64,000 nt of DNA. Source: Dyadobacter fermentans. GTDB taxonomy: Bacteria > Bacteroidota > Bacteroidia > Cytophagales > Spirosomataceae. Positions 52,095 to 59,764 of this stretch are shown one piece after another. The DNA lies in the NCBI RefSeq assembly GCF_019924045.1, contig NZ_JAHXBN010000010.1, forward strand, positions 186,001-250,000. Direction: 5' to 3'. The notes below the pieces were generated by a model that searched no databases, had not been told where the DNA came from, and saw only the letters and a program-made list of their open reading frames with translations. Position numbers and translations under genes: made by a program. The first letter of the stretch is position 1; each line of letters opens with the position of its first letter.

Positions 52095-53588
52095 CTATTC
52101 CACAATTCCCTGGCCTTTTTCGGCACCGAAGTCGTCGAGGTCGTGTACGAACCCGTTGATCACAGCATATTTAACTTTCCCTCCTTTTTTCAGGATGAAC
52201 GTGGCGGTGGCGCCCAGGCCCGGCGTGCCGGTGGGTACCGCTTGCCCGCTTCTGAGAATATGCAATGGTGCGGTGGTAAAGTACAACCCCAGCGCGCGGG
52301 TATTCGCGTCGGGCGCGAGGCGTACGTAGGTGTAGCCCTCTTTGAGCAGGTTCAATGCATTCAGCTTGCTGATCTCACTGACATTCTTGAATGCGGTAGG
52401 ATAGAGTTTCCCCTTTTCTATGGTGAGGCCCGTAGCGTCTACCTCCTGGCTGCCGTATTGCGGGTGCAGGTCGCCGAAATCTTCGATTTTGCTGTAATAG
52501 AAGAATTTGCTGGCATTGGCGTAATTGACCTCCGAGCGGTTAATGCCCAGGTCGGCCGTAAATGATTTGCCCGATTGTCGCACGGTTGCGTTGCGTACGA
52601 CGAGGTCGTATACCCAGCGGCCGTTTTCGGGGATATTGTAATATTCCTCGCGGTTCTCTTTGGTTAGAGAATTATCCGAAATCTTGTCCAATGCCGATAA
52701 AATGGCCATGAAATTGAGCTGGCGGATATATTGCTTCTCGGGATCGCCCACATAGCCGCCCGATTCGATCAATACCAATGTAGTGCCCCATTTTTGCACA
52801 TTATCCCCGAATCCGCGCGGCTCGTGGTCGTCGGAGTAGCGCGCTACCTGGCCTGGAATGTACTTTTGAAGGATCTTGTTCATGCCCACGATGAGCTGCA
52901 TCGAGCGTTCCCGCACATCGTTGATCGACAGCTCGTAATCATAGGAAGTTGCCAGGAAAGAGATTGTTGCCACCTTCGGGCTGCGGCCTGCCGAGTAACG
53001 TGGGCTCTGGTCGTGGAGGTTGAAGCCGTAATCCGGTTTCAGGCGGTCCACAAGGCCTTTCAGGATTTGTGCTTCGGGGGTCTGGCGGGCGGCGGCATCA
53101 CGGTTCATGTCGATGCCCTGCATGGTCCGGCGCTGGTAACGTTCTGCCCCGTCGGGGTTCAGCATGGGGACGAAGTACAGTGTCGTATTATCGAGGAGTT
53201 TCTTGCGGAGATCGTCGAAACCGTCGTTTTTACCTTCAAGGAAATTGAAAATATCGAAGCTCGCCATGGTGGCAGTCGGCTCGTCGCCGTGCATTTGCGA
53301 CCACAGCAGCACTTTCTTCTTGCCGTTCCCGATTTTGATCATCTGAATGGTCCTTCCCTCAAAGGATTCGCCCACTTTCTCGATCTGGTAAAGGGCATTG
53401 CCTTGTCGCTTTGAGATCAGTGGAAGAATGTCTTTCTGCTTGAAACGGCGCTGGGTAAGGGAGGCTTCGCGGTAGGTTTCGTGGATTTTGAAAAGACGGT
53501 CGGCAAGTTCTTTGGATTGTGCCTGGGAATCAACGGTAATCAAGGTAAATAGCAGGAAAAATAGTGGCAGAATGAATGGTTTTGTCAT
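52095..53588 (-). CDS. M14-family zinc carboxypeptidase
   Basis: 497 residues with signal peptide (first 23 residues, ending DSQAQ). The M14 fold has zinc ligands H100 and E103 (LLWSQMHGDEPT), LNPDGAERYQRR, GIDMNRDAAA and the third ligand region GFNLHDQSPRYSAG. A C-terminal beta domain of about 120 residues follows. Many Bacteroidota carry this secreted carboxypeptidase; peptide substrate unknown. It ends 133 bases before the HupE gene start. Confidence 0.93.
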   Translation of the reverse strand: MTKPFILPLFFLLFTLITVDSQAQSKELADRLFKIHETYREASLTQRRFKQKDILPLISKRQGNALYQIEKVGESFEGRTIQMIKIGNGKKKVLLWSQMHGDEPTATMASFDIFNFLEGKNDGFDDLRKKLLDNTTLYFVPMLNPDGAERYQRRTMQGIDMNRDAAARQTPEAQILKGLVDRLKPDYGFNLHDQSPRYSAGRSPKVATISFLATSYDYELSINDVRERSMQLIVGMNKILQKYIPGQVARYSDDHEPRGFGDNVQKWGTTLVLIESGGYVGDPEKQYIRQLNFMAILSALDKISDNSLTKENREEYYNIPENGRWVYDLVVRNATVRQSGKSFTADLGINRSEVNYANASKFFYYSKIEDFGDLHPQYGSQEVDATGLTIEKGKLYPTAFKNVSEISKLNALNLLKEGYTYVRLAPDANTRALGLYFTTAPLHILRSGQAVPTGTPGLGATATFILKKGGKVKYAVINGFVHDLDDFGAEKGQGIVE

Positions 53589-53660
53589 GGTTCAGGGCCA
53601 TTTGTTAACCGCAAGGTACGAAGTTTTCTCTAAGCAAATTTTAATGTAATATTTACGCGC

Positions 53661-53697
53661 TTTGTTGCCCGCTTATTGTAATTTTTGCTTACATTTG
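53661..53697 (+). promoter_or_regulatory. Candidate promoter of the histidine operon
   Basis: TACATTTG (53690-53697) matches the Bacteroidota -7 consensus TAnnTTTG; upstream TTTGTTG (53661-53667) can serve as the -33 element with a slightly long spacer (22-25). The predicted start of transcription falls at or beside the leader-peptide ATG at 53702, so the leader may be translated without an untranslated 5' end (inference). Confidence 0.6.
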
Positions 53698-53701
53698 TGC
53701 C

Positions 53702-53764
53702 ATGTTAACAGCTGAAACATATCATTTGCATCATAGCCTCGCGGCTTTCGGACGTCTAGGGTGA
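53702..53764 (+). CDS. Histidine operon leader peptide
   Basis: A 20-codon frame, MLTAETYHLHHSLAAFGRLG, with three His codons in a row broken once by Leu (CAT-TTG-CAT-CAT, positions 53723-53734), then TGA. It follows a promoter-like element by 4 bases and is itself followed by a strong terminator 51 bases later and by hisH. This is the layout of a classical amino-acid attenuator, in which ribosome stalling at His codons changes the folding of the leader RNA. The frame is too short for standard gene calling. I have not seen it described for this lineage, and function is inferred from position and codon content. Confidence 0.75.
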   Translation: MLTAETYHLHHSLAAFGRLG

Positions 53765-53814
53765 TATGTTTTTGCAAGTAGTGTTGTAATAAGGTTGAAT
53801 ACATAGTATCCCAG

Positions 53815-53843
53815 AAGCCCGATTGTTAAGATCGGGCTTTTTT
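53815..53843 (+). terminator. Attenuator terminator before hisH
   Basis: Perfect 9-base arms AAGCCCGAT/ATCGGGCTT with a 7-base loop, ending in six T. It lies 26 bases before the hisH ATG, between the leader peptide and the structural genes. The upstream segment CGGCTT (53742-53747) can pair with the AAGCC of the left arm, a possible anti-terminator. Confidence 0.88.
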
Positions 53844-53869
53844 GTTGTCGATTTCAAGCACAAATTGGT

Positions 53870-54457
53870 ATGAAAACCGTCATTATCAAATACAATGCAG
53901 GCAACGTGCAGTCGGTCATGTACGCGCTCGACCGCATTGGCGCAAGCTACCTCTACACCGACGACGAAGTCGAGATCCGCTCCGCCGACAAGGTGATTTT
54001 CCCGGGCGTGGGCGAAGCCAGCACCACCATGAGCTACCTCCGTAGTGTGGGGCTCGACAAGGTGATCCCCTCCCTCAAACAGCCTGTGTTCGGGACTTGC
54101 GTGGGTATGCAGCTCATGTGCCGCTTTTCGGAGGAGAACAATACCGAATGCATGGGCATTTTCGATGTGGATGTAAAGCGCTTTCCTGCTGCTTCCGGGC
54201 TGAAAGTGCCGCATATGGGCTGGAACAATATTTCCGGCTACCAATCTCCGCTTACCGAGGGCCTGCCCGATAATGCGTACGTTTATTTCGTACACAGCTA
54301 TGCGGCACCGATCTGCGAGTACACCGTCGCCAGTTGTGATTATGCATTGCCTTTCAGTGCGATGCTGCATAAGGACAACTTTTATGCCGCCCAGTTCCAC
54401 TGCGAGATCAGCGGGAACGCCGGCCAGCAAATCCTCGAAAATTTTCTCAAACTCTGA
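53870..54457 (+). CDS. hisH: Imidazole glycerol phosphate synthase, glutaminase subunit
   Basis: 195 residues, class I glutamine amidotransferase: oxyanion strand VIFPGVGEASTTM, nucleophile C77 in VFGTCVGMQLMC and the His/Glu pair in AAQFHCEISGNAGQ. It supplies ammonia to HisF, with which it forms the IGP synthase heterodimer in the cytosol. It is the first structural gene after the leader/terminator. Confidence 0.96.
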   Translation: MKTVIIKYNAGNVQSVMYALDRIGASYLYTDDEVEIRSADKVIFPGVGEASTTMSYLRSVGLDKVIPSLKQPVFGTCVGMQLMCRFSEENNTECMGIFDVDVKRFPAASGLKVPHMGWNNISGYQSPLTEGLPDNAYVYFVHSYAAPICEYTVASCDYALPFSAMLHKDNFYAAQFHCEISGNAGQQILENFLKL

Positions 54458-54478
54458 TAAAACAGCCTGCCCTTATCC

Positions 54479-55201
54479 ATGATCCAGATTATCCCCGCTA
54501 TCGACCTGATTGAAGGCAAATGCGTTCGTCTCACCCAGGGCGATTATGGTCAGAAGAAGATTTATAACGAAAACCCGCTGGAAGTAGCGCTGGAATTTGA
54601 AGATGCGGGCTTGAAAAGGCTGCATTTGGTAGACCTCGACGGTGCGAAGGCCAAAAAGGTCGTCAACTGGAAGGTATTGGAAAAAATTGCTTCCAAAACT
54701 TCGCTGCATGTGGATTTCGGAGGAGGGGTACAGTCGGACGATGACCTTAAAATCGCATTCGAAAGCGGTGCAAAGCAGGTTACCGGCGGTAGCATTGCCG
54801 TGAAACAGCCCGATTTGTTCGAGCATTGGCTTAAAACTTACGGTGGCGACAGGATCATTCTCGGTGCCGACGCCAAAAATGAGAAGATCGCGGTCAGCGG
54901 GTGGGAAGAAGGTACGAGCATTTGGGTGTATGATTTTGTGGAAGAATATGTGGCAAAGGGCGTGAAATACACGATCAGTACCGACGTAGCCAAAGACGGC
55001 CTGCTGCAAGGTCCTTCTTTTGATTTATATAAAAACCTCCAGGACAAATGCCCGGACCTGAATATCATCGCCAGCGGAGGTATTGCCGGCATCGAGGATG
55101 TGGAGAAACTGGCGGAAATGAACATCTACGGCGTGATCATCGGTAAAGCGATTTACGAAAACCGGATCAGCCTGTCCGATTTACAGCGTTTTTCAGTTTA
55201 A
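54479..55201 (+). CDS. hisA: ProFAR isomerase (phosphoribosylformimino-AICAR-P isomerase)
   Basis: 240 residues, (beta/alpha)8 barrel: catalytic Asp in [15 protein letters not shown], phosphate sites [12 protein letters not shown] and [15 protein letters not shown], second acid in [11 protein letters not shown]. It opens the ribosyl ring of ProFAR to give PRFAR, the substrate of HisF/HisH. It starts 21 bases after hisH and is followed by hisF at 3 bases. Confidence 0.97.
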   Translation: MIQIIPAIDLIEGKCVRLTQGDYGQKKIYNENPLEVALEFEDAGLKRLHLVDLDGAKAKKVVNWKVLEKIASKTSLHVDFGGGVQSDDDLKIAFESGAKQVTGGSIAVKQPDLFEHWLKTYGGDRIILGADAKNEKIAVSGWEEGTSIWVYDFVEEYVAKGVKYTISTDVAKDGLLQGPSFDLYKNLQDKCPDLNIIASGGIAGIEDVEKLAEMNIYGVIIGKAIYENRISLSDLQRFSV

Positions 55202-55204
55202 AAT

Positions 55205-55978
55205 ATGCTTACGAAACGAATCATTCCCTGTCTGGACGTAAAAGATGGCCGGACGGTCAAAGGGGTCAATTTTGTGAACCTGCGTGATGCGGGGGACGCT
55301 GTGGAACTAGGTGCGATGTACGCCGCCCAGGGCGCCGACGAGCTGGTTTATCTCGATATTACCGCCACTGTGGACGGCCGTTCGACGTTTATCGACCTCG
55401 TCCGTAGAGTAGCGCAGACCATTAATATACCTTTTACAGTCGGCGGGGGCATTTCCTCGATCGCGGATGTATCGGCGCTCCTGCATGCGGGCGCGGACAA
55501 GGTTTCGATCAACTCGGCGGCGGTGCGGAATCCGGATCTGATTAATGAATTGTCACTCGAATTCGGCAGCCAATGCATTGTGGTCGCGATTGATACGCGT
55601 TACATCGAAACCGAAAACGGCTTTGAGCACATTGTACACACGCATGGGGGCAGGAAGGCGACGGAAATCCGCTCGATACCCTGGGCGAAAGAAGTGGAAG
55701 AGCGGGGTGCAGGTGAAATTCTGCTCACCTCCATGGATACCGACGGTACGAAGAACGGTTTTGCATTGGAGCTGACCTCGACGATTTCAGGTAATGCAAA
55801 TATTCCTGTGATCGCTTCCGGCGGGGCGGGCAATATGGAGCATTTTTACGATGTTTTCACAGCCGGGAAAGCTGACGCCGGACTGGCTGCAAGCATTTTC
55901 CACTTCCGTGAAATCGATATCCCGGATTTGAAAGAATACCTCAAAAACAAAGACCTGCCGATCCGGATGACCCGGTGA
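55205..55978 (+). CDS. hisF: Imidazole glycerol phosphate synthase, cyclase subunit
   Basis: 257 residues, barrel homologous to HisA: catalytic Asp in [15 protein letters not shown], second Asp in [14 protein letters not shown], phosphate motifs [11 protein letters not shown] and [11 protein letters not shown]. It closes the imidazole ring using ammonia from HisH. The stop overlaps a small 27-codon frame (TGATG) whose relevance is doubtful. Confidence 0.97.
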   Translation: MLTKRIIPCLDVKDGRTVKGVNFVNLRDAGDAVELGAMYAAQGADELVYLDITATVDGRSTFIDLVRRVAQTINIPFTVGGGISSIADVSALLHAGADKVSINSAAVRNPDLINELSLEFGSQCIVVAIDTRYIETENGFEHIVHTHGGRKATEIRSIPWAKEVEERGAGEILLTSMDTDGTKNGFALELTSTISGNANIPVIASGGAGNMEHFYDVFTAGKADAGLAASIFHFREIDIPDLKEYLKNKDLPIRMTR

Positions 55979-56070
55979 TGGCGCGGAGTTTTATCAAAAA
56001 TATACTGAGCCCGCCGATAGCCCGGCCCGATGCTGCGGACAATGCGGGGTGTTTTAATTGACAATTAAAA

Positions 56071-56712
56071 ATGAACGAGACGTTTTCATCCATTGACTTT
56101 AATAAATCGGCCGACGGCCTGGTGCCGGCTGTTATCCAGGACGTAAATACCGGTAAAGTGCTGATGCTCGGCTACATGAATGCCGAAGCGCTGGACGTTA
56201 CCAGAAAGCAGGGGACTGTTACTTTTTTCAGCCGGAGCAAGCAGCGCCTGTGGACAAAAGGAGAGACGTCGGGCAATTTTCTGTTCGTAAATGATATCGC
56301 AGCCGACTGCGACGGCGATACATTGCTTATTAAAGCTACCCCGGCAGGACCTGTTTGCCACACGGGTGCGGATACTTGTTTTGGGGAAAAAAATAGCCAG
56401 CCGGAAATTGCTGACACACGTACAGGCGAGGCCGCATTCCTGAATTACCTGCAAAAAAGCGTGATCCGCGAAAGAAAGCTCAATCCGTCGGATTCTTCCT
56501 ATACCACCAGTCTTTTCAAAAAAGGGATTAATAAAATCGCGCAGAAAGTAGGGGAAGAGGCGGTCGAAGTTGTCATCGAATCGAAGGATAACGACGACAA
56601 CCTTTTCAAGAATGAAGTGTCGGATTTGCTGTTCCACCTGCTCGTTTTACTGGAACAAAAAAACATTGACTTAGATGAGGTAATTGACGTACTTCGTAGC
56701 CGTCACCAATAA
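56071..56712 (+). CDS. hisI: Bifunctional PRA-CH / PRA-PH (HisIE)
   Basis: 213 residues, fused cyclohydrolase and pyrophosphohydrolase. The HisI part has metal sites CDGDTLLIKATPAGPVCHTG and DTCFG; the HisE part has KKGINKIAQKVGEEAVEVVI and the helical Glu-rich segment EVSDLLFHLLVLLEQ. It carries out steps 2 and 3 of histidine synthesis. It ends the his genes. hisG, hisD, hisC and hisB are not in this window. Confidence 0.96.
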   Translation: MNETFSSIDFNKSADGLVPAVIQDVNTGKVLMLGYMNAEALDVTRKQGTVTFFSRSKQRLWTKGETSGNFLFVNDIAADCDGDTLLIKATPAGPVCHTGADTCFGEKNSQPEIADTRTGEAAFLNYLQKSVIRERKLNPSDSSYTTSLFKKGINKIAQKVGEEAVEVVIESKDNDDNLFKNEVSDLLFHLLVLLEQKNIDLDEVIDVLRSRHQ

Positions 56713-56724
56713 AAAACCATCCAT

Positions 56725-57060
56725 ATGAAGCTACTCCTGCGTCTTATTATCAGTACTTTGGCGGTAATGGTTGCCGCAAATTTGGTGCCCGGGGTTGTTG
56801 TAGCCAGCACAGGCACAGCCATTATCGTGGCGATTGTACTGGGTATTCTCAATACATTCCTCAAACCGATCCTGCAAATCCTCGCATTGCCCATTACGAT
56901 CCTGACGCTGGGGTTGTTCTATTTCGTCGTCAATGTTTTTATTATCTACCTCGCTGCGTCGCTCGTCGATGGCTTCCGGGTCGAGGGTTTTATTTCCGCA
57001 TTGCTCTTCGGTTTGGTGATGTCCATTGTTTCCGCGATTCTTGGTATGTTTTTGGATTAA
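56725..57060 (+). CDS. Phage holin family / YvlD-like four-helix membrane protein
   Basis: 111 residues, four hydrophobic helices: MKLLLRLIISTLAVMVAANL, ILNTFLKPILQILALPITIL, FVVNVFIIYLAASLVDG and ISALLFGLVMSIVSAILG. The FLKP and the ALP segments are the hallmark of Phage_holin_4_2 (YvlD). In bacteria the family is not tied to phages, and function is unknown. It starts 12 bases after hisIE, so it is probably on the same transcript. Confidence 0.88.
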   Translation: MKLLLRLIISTLAVMVAANLVPGVVVASTGTAIIVAIVLGILNTFLKPILQILALPITILTLGLFYFVVNVFIIYLAASLVDGFRVEGFISALLFGLVMSIVSAILGMFLD

Positions 57061-57120
57061 TGTGAAAAAAGTCTGTTGTTCAGACCTTAAAACGTTTCAC
57101 ATGATTTGAATTATACCGCT

Positions 57121-57459
57121 ATGCTGAGTCAACTGGAAGAAATCAAGGACACCCTTTTTAAATATTTCGAAACCAGGATCGATCTATTTAAAATCGAGAC
57201 CCGCGACAAGATCGAGCGGGCAGTGGTGATCGGGATATATGCCGCCATATTGTTATGCATCGGCCTTACGATCCTGATTTTACTGGTCATTCTGCTCGGG
57301 ACATTCCTGAACGAGTGGCTCCACAGCGATTATCTCGGGTTTGTGATATTGCTCGGCGTTTTCATTATCAAGCTGGCGATAACCATCACCTGGCGGGAAA
57401 CCTGGATCAGGCTGATCCGGAAAATAATCGTTCGTTTTGTAAGCATGAAGGAGGAATAA
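57121..57459 (+). CDS. Phage holin-like (DUF1469-type) membrane protein
   Basis: 112 residues from ATG 57121. A helical cytosolic N-terminus (LSQLEEIKDTLFKYFETRID) is followed by two helices (VIGIYAAILLCIGLTILILL and YLGFVILLGVFIIKLAITIT) and a basic end. This is the actinobacterial-holin-superfamily-III style of small membrane protein, often next to YtxH-like genes as here. Function unknown. Confidence 0.8.
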   Translation: MLSQLEEIKDTLFKYFETRIDLFKIETRDKIERAVVIGIYAAILLCIGLTILILLVILLGTFLNEWLHSDYLGFVILLGVFIIKLAITITWRETWIRLIRKIIVRFVSMKEE

Positions 57460-57556
57460 TGCTTTTTGGCTGCTTTATTTGGCAATAAGTTTTTCTGAAT
57501 TGCTATTTTTGGATTCCTTTTGAAAAATTCTCTGACGCTATTTAAACAGATTTGAA

Positions 57557-57961
57557 ATGAGTTCTTCAATAGATTCTTCGGTAAAAATCACTAAGCCGTT
57601 TTCATCGGATACGGACAAAGAGAAAGAAGGTTTGTTGCAGGACGCCGATCTGTACCGCGACAAGCTCGAAACGCAATGGAGCGGACTTAAAAAAGAAGCT
57701 ACGGAGTATGGCAAGCAGGCGCTGATAATCGGCGGAGTGATGGCGACGACGTTTGTGGTCATGAATGCATTGCTGCCGAAAGGAAAAAAGAAAAAGGAAA
57801 TTTTGGTCGAGCCGGTTGAACCTGTCGAAAAGAAAATCACCAAAATCAAAACCCAGTCTGCGGTCGGACAAGCCGTTCAAAGTTTAGCCTGGACATTGGC
57901 TGTGGGGTGGGCGCGCCAGAAGCTGAAACATTTTATTGAAGACGAACGTAAAACCGAATGA
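57557..57961 (+). CDS. Small single-helix membrane protein
   Basis: 134 residues: charged N-terminus (SSIDSSVKITKPFSSDTDKE), a central helix QALIIGGVMATTFVVMNALL, a Lys-rich patch and a C-terminal hydrophobic stretch AVQSLAWTLAVGWARQKLKH. No family recognised with confidence; the pattern, together with the holin-like neighbour, resembles YtxH-type envelope stress proteins. Its stop overlaps the next ATG (ATGA), so the two are coupled. Confidence 0.75.
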   Translation: MSSSIDSSVKITKPFSSDTDKEKEGLLQDADLYRDKLETQWSGLKKEATEYGKQALIIGGVMATTFVVMNALLPKGKKKKEILVEPVEPVEKKITKIKTQSAVGQAVQSLAWTLAVGWARQKLKHFIEDERKTE

Positions 57962-58731
57962 AAGCAGCGAAACATCAAATCGCAGACCTCCTTTCCGAAC
58001 GTAAGACCGAAAAAAGGAAATCGTTTGCTGTTCTCCTTGATCCGGATAAAATTAACCTTTCCACATTTCCGAAATTCCTCGAATACGCGGCTGGGCATGG
58101 TGTTGACTTCTTTTTTGTGGGCGGCAGCCTCATTACCAACTATGCCATCGACAAACTCATCGCTGCCATTCATGAATATACCAGCATTCCCGCGATACTT
58201 TTCCCTGGAAGCAGTCTCCATATCGAGCCTACTGCCGATGCCATTTTACTGCTTTCGCTGATCTCCGGCCGCAATCCCGAGTTGCTGATAGGCCAGCACG
58301 TTATCGCCGCACCGTTACTGAAAAGAAGCAACCTCGAAGTATTACCTACGGGCTATATGCTCATAGAAAGCGGTAAGCTCACAACTGTATCGTATATCAG
58401 CAACACCACGCCGCTCCCGCGCGACAAGCCGGGCATTGCCGCATGTACTGCGCTTGCGGGTGAATACCTGGGCCTTCAAAACATTTTTCTCGATGCCGGT
58501 AGTGGTGCATTGTTCCCCGTTCCGGGTGAAACGATTGCGGCGGTACGCGCGGCGGTTGACACACCGATTATCGTCGGCGGAGGAATCGATTCCTACGAAA
58601 AAGCCGACGCGGCATTGCATGCTGGCGCAGATGTGATCGTCGTGGGCAACGGTATCGAAGCCAACCAGGAGTTGTTGCCGGAAGTGGCCGCTTGTGTGAG
58701 GGCTTACAACGAAAAGTTGCAGAGTGTTTAG
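57958..58731 (+). CDS. Geranylgeranylglyceryl/heptaprenylglyceryl phosphate synthase
   Basis: 257 residues, PcrB/GGGPS TIM barrel: start FAVLLDPDKINLSTFPKFLE, VDFFFVGGSLITNYAID, prenyl-phosphate region LFPGSSLHIEPTADAILLL, and phosphate site IIVGGGIDSYEKADAAL with VVGNGIEANQELLPEV. It joins a polyprenyl diphosphate to glycerol-1-phosphate to make an archaeal-type ether lipid. Many Bacteroidota have this enzyme, and the lipid product there is still debated. It overlaps the small membrane gene by 4 bases. Confidence 0.94.
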   Translation: MKAAKHQIADLLSERKTEKRKSFAVLLDPDKINLSTFPKFLEYAAGHGVDFFFVGGSLITNYAIDKLIAAIHEYTSIPAILFPGSSLHIEPTADAILLLSLISGRNPELLIGQHVIAAPLLKRSNLEVLPTGYMLIESGKLTTVSYISNTTPLPRDKPGIAACTALAGEYLGLQNIFLDAGSGALFPVPGETIAAVRAAVDTPIIVGGGIDSYEKADAALHAGADVIVVGNGIEANQELLPEVAACVRAYNEKLQSV

Positions 58732-58820
58732 GGGTAATGGCAGAATTAATAGGACAAATTAAAGTGAATTAAGAATTTTCTAAGGAAATTTTAAGTTCTT
58801 GGAAAAATACAAACTCAAAA

Positions 58821-58854
58821 TTTAGGAATATTCAATTCGATCATATTACCTTTG
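58821..58854 (+). promoter_or_regulatory. Candidate promoter of the small lipoprotein gene
   Basis: TACCTTTG (58847-58854) is an exact TAnnTTTG -7 element; TTTAGG at 58821 is a plausible -33 element 22 bases upstream. The start would fall about 20 bases before the ATG at 58881. Confidence 0.6.
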
Positions 58855-58880
58855 CATCGAACCTTAATTACACCCAAGAA

Positions 58881-59072
58881 ATGAAAAAATTCTTTGCATT
58901 TGCGTTTGTTGCCGGGATGGTAGCTTTCGCTGCTTGTACTAGCAAACCTGCTGACGAATCAGCTGATACTACTGCTGTAACTGTTGAAACTCCTGCTGTT
59001 GATACAACTGCAGTTGACACAGCTGCTGCTGCTGCAACTGATACTGCTGCTGCTGATACTACTAAGAAGTAA
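58881..59072 (+). CDS. Small Thr/Ala/Asp-rich lipoprotein
   Basis: 63 residues: lipoprotein signal MKKFFAFAFVAGMVAFAAC with a good lipobox (FAAC), then a low-complexity tail of TAVD and TAAA units (VDTTAVDTAAAAATDTAAAD). It is a membrane-anchored tether or spacer protein of unknown function. It has its own promoter and a strong terminator, suggesting high and separate expression. Similar short Thr/Ala lipoproteins are frequent in Cytophagales. Confidence 0.85.
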   Translation: MKKFFAFAFVAGMVAFAACTSKPADESADTTAVTVETPAVDTTAVDTAAAAATDTAAADTTKK

Positions 59073-59097
59073 TCAGACGTACAAGTCGAAAATCTTG

Positions 59098-59123
59098 AAA
59101 AGCCCTATGAAAGTAGGGCTTTT
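59098..59123 (+). terminator. Terminator of the small lipoprotein gene
   Basis: Perfect 10-base arms AAAAGCCCTA/TAGGGCTTTT with loop TGAAAG. It separates the lipoprotein gene from the SprT gene 17 bases further on. Confidence 0.93.
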
Positions 59124-59139
59124 CTGTTTTTATTCGGGT

Positions 59140-59754
59140 ATGAAAAACGTGTCTTTGGGTTCGTATGTGCCGGATGGGGCAGCCGAGTATTGCCAGGAGT
59201 TGTATCGCACCCACCGCTTTGATTTTTTTCTCTCACACCCGCGTCGTACCCGCCTGGGCGATTTTACGGTAAAGCCCGGCATGGTCCCCCGGATCACGGT
59301 CAATGTCAATCTGAATCCATACAGCTTTCTTATTACCTACCTCCATGAGGTGGCGCACTGCGTTGTCCATGAGAAGTACAAAGGCCGCGGCCGCAGGAGG
59401 GTAGCACCCCATGGTGCCGAATGGAAGCACGAGTTCAGGGAGTTGCTGGTGCCCGTTATGCATGAAAGTATTTTCCCGAGAGACATTCTGGCCCATTTGC
59501 TTCGTTATGCTCAAAACCCCGCCGCCTCTACCGGTGGCGACCAGAAACTTTTTAATGCGCTCAGAAAATACGATGAGCAGGAATTGAATACCGGCAAAGT
59601 ATGCCTGTTTCAGCTGGATGAAGGGACGAGCTTCGTCTTTCAGAACAGGACATTCACACGCGGAACGCTCAGGCGCACGCGCGTGCTTTGCACGGACAAG
59701 GCCTCTCAACGTCTCTACACGATCCCTGCTCATGCATTGGTTGAAGCCTGCTGA
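59140..59754 (+). CDS. SprT-like zinc metalloprotease domain protein
   Basis: 204 residues from ATG 59140; an open frame runs further upstream through the lipoprotein gene, but only the downstream start gives a protein-like N-terminus. The SprT core is ITYLHEVAHCVVHEKY (H69, E70, H73) and APHGAEWKHEFREL with a third His. It lacks the C-terminal zinc ribbon of full SprT. SprT-type proteins act on DNA-protein crosslinks or are uncharacterised; the role here is unknown. It lies directly before porU. Confidence 0.87.
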   Translation: MKNVSLGSYVPDGAAEYCQELYRTHRFDFFLSHPRRTRLGDFTVKPGMVPRITVNVNLNPYSFLITYLHEVAHCVVHEKYKGRGRRRVAPHGAEWKHEFRELLVPVMHESIFPRDILAHLLRYAQNPAASTGGDQKLFNALRKYDEQELNTGKVCLFQLDEGTSFVFQNRTFTRGTLRRTRVLCTDKASQRLYTIPAHALVEAC

Positions 59755-59764
59755 TGTCCTGAAA

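Noticed and set aside
56725..57459. Prophage remnant suggested by two holin-like proteins
   Set aside because: Both are of types that are widespread in ordinary bacterial chromosomes; no other phage genes lie nearby.
58984..59139. Upstream extension of the SprT gene
   Set aside because: It reads the repetitive lipoprotein gene in another frame (Leu/Gln repeats) and crosses a terminator; the ATG at 59140 is the sensible start.
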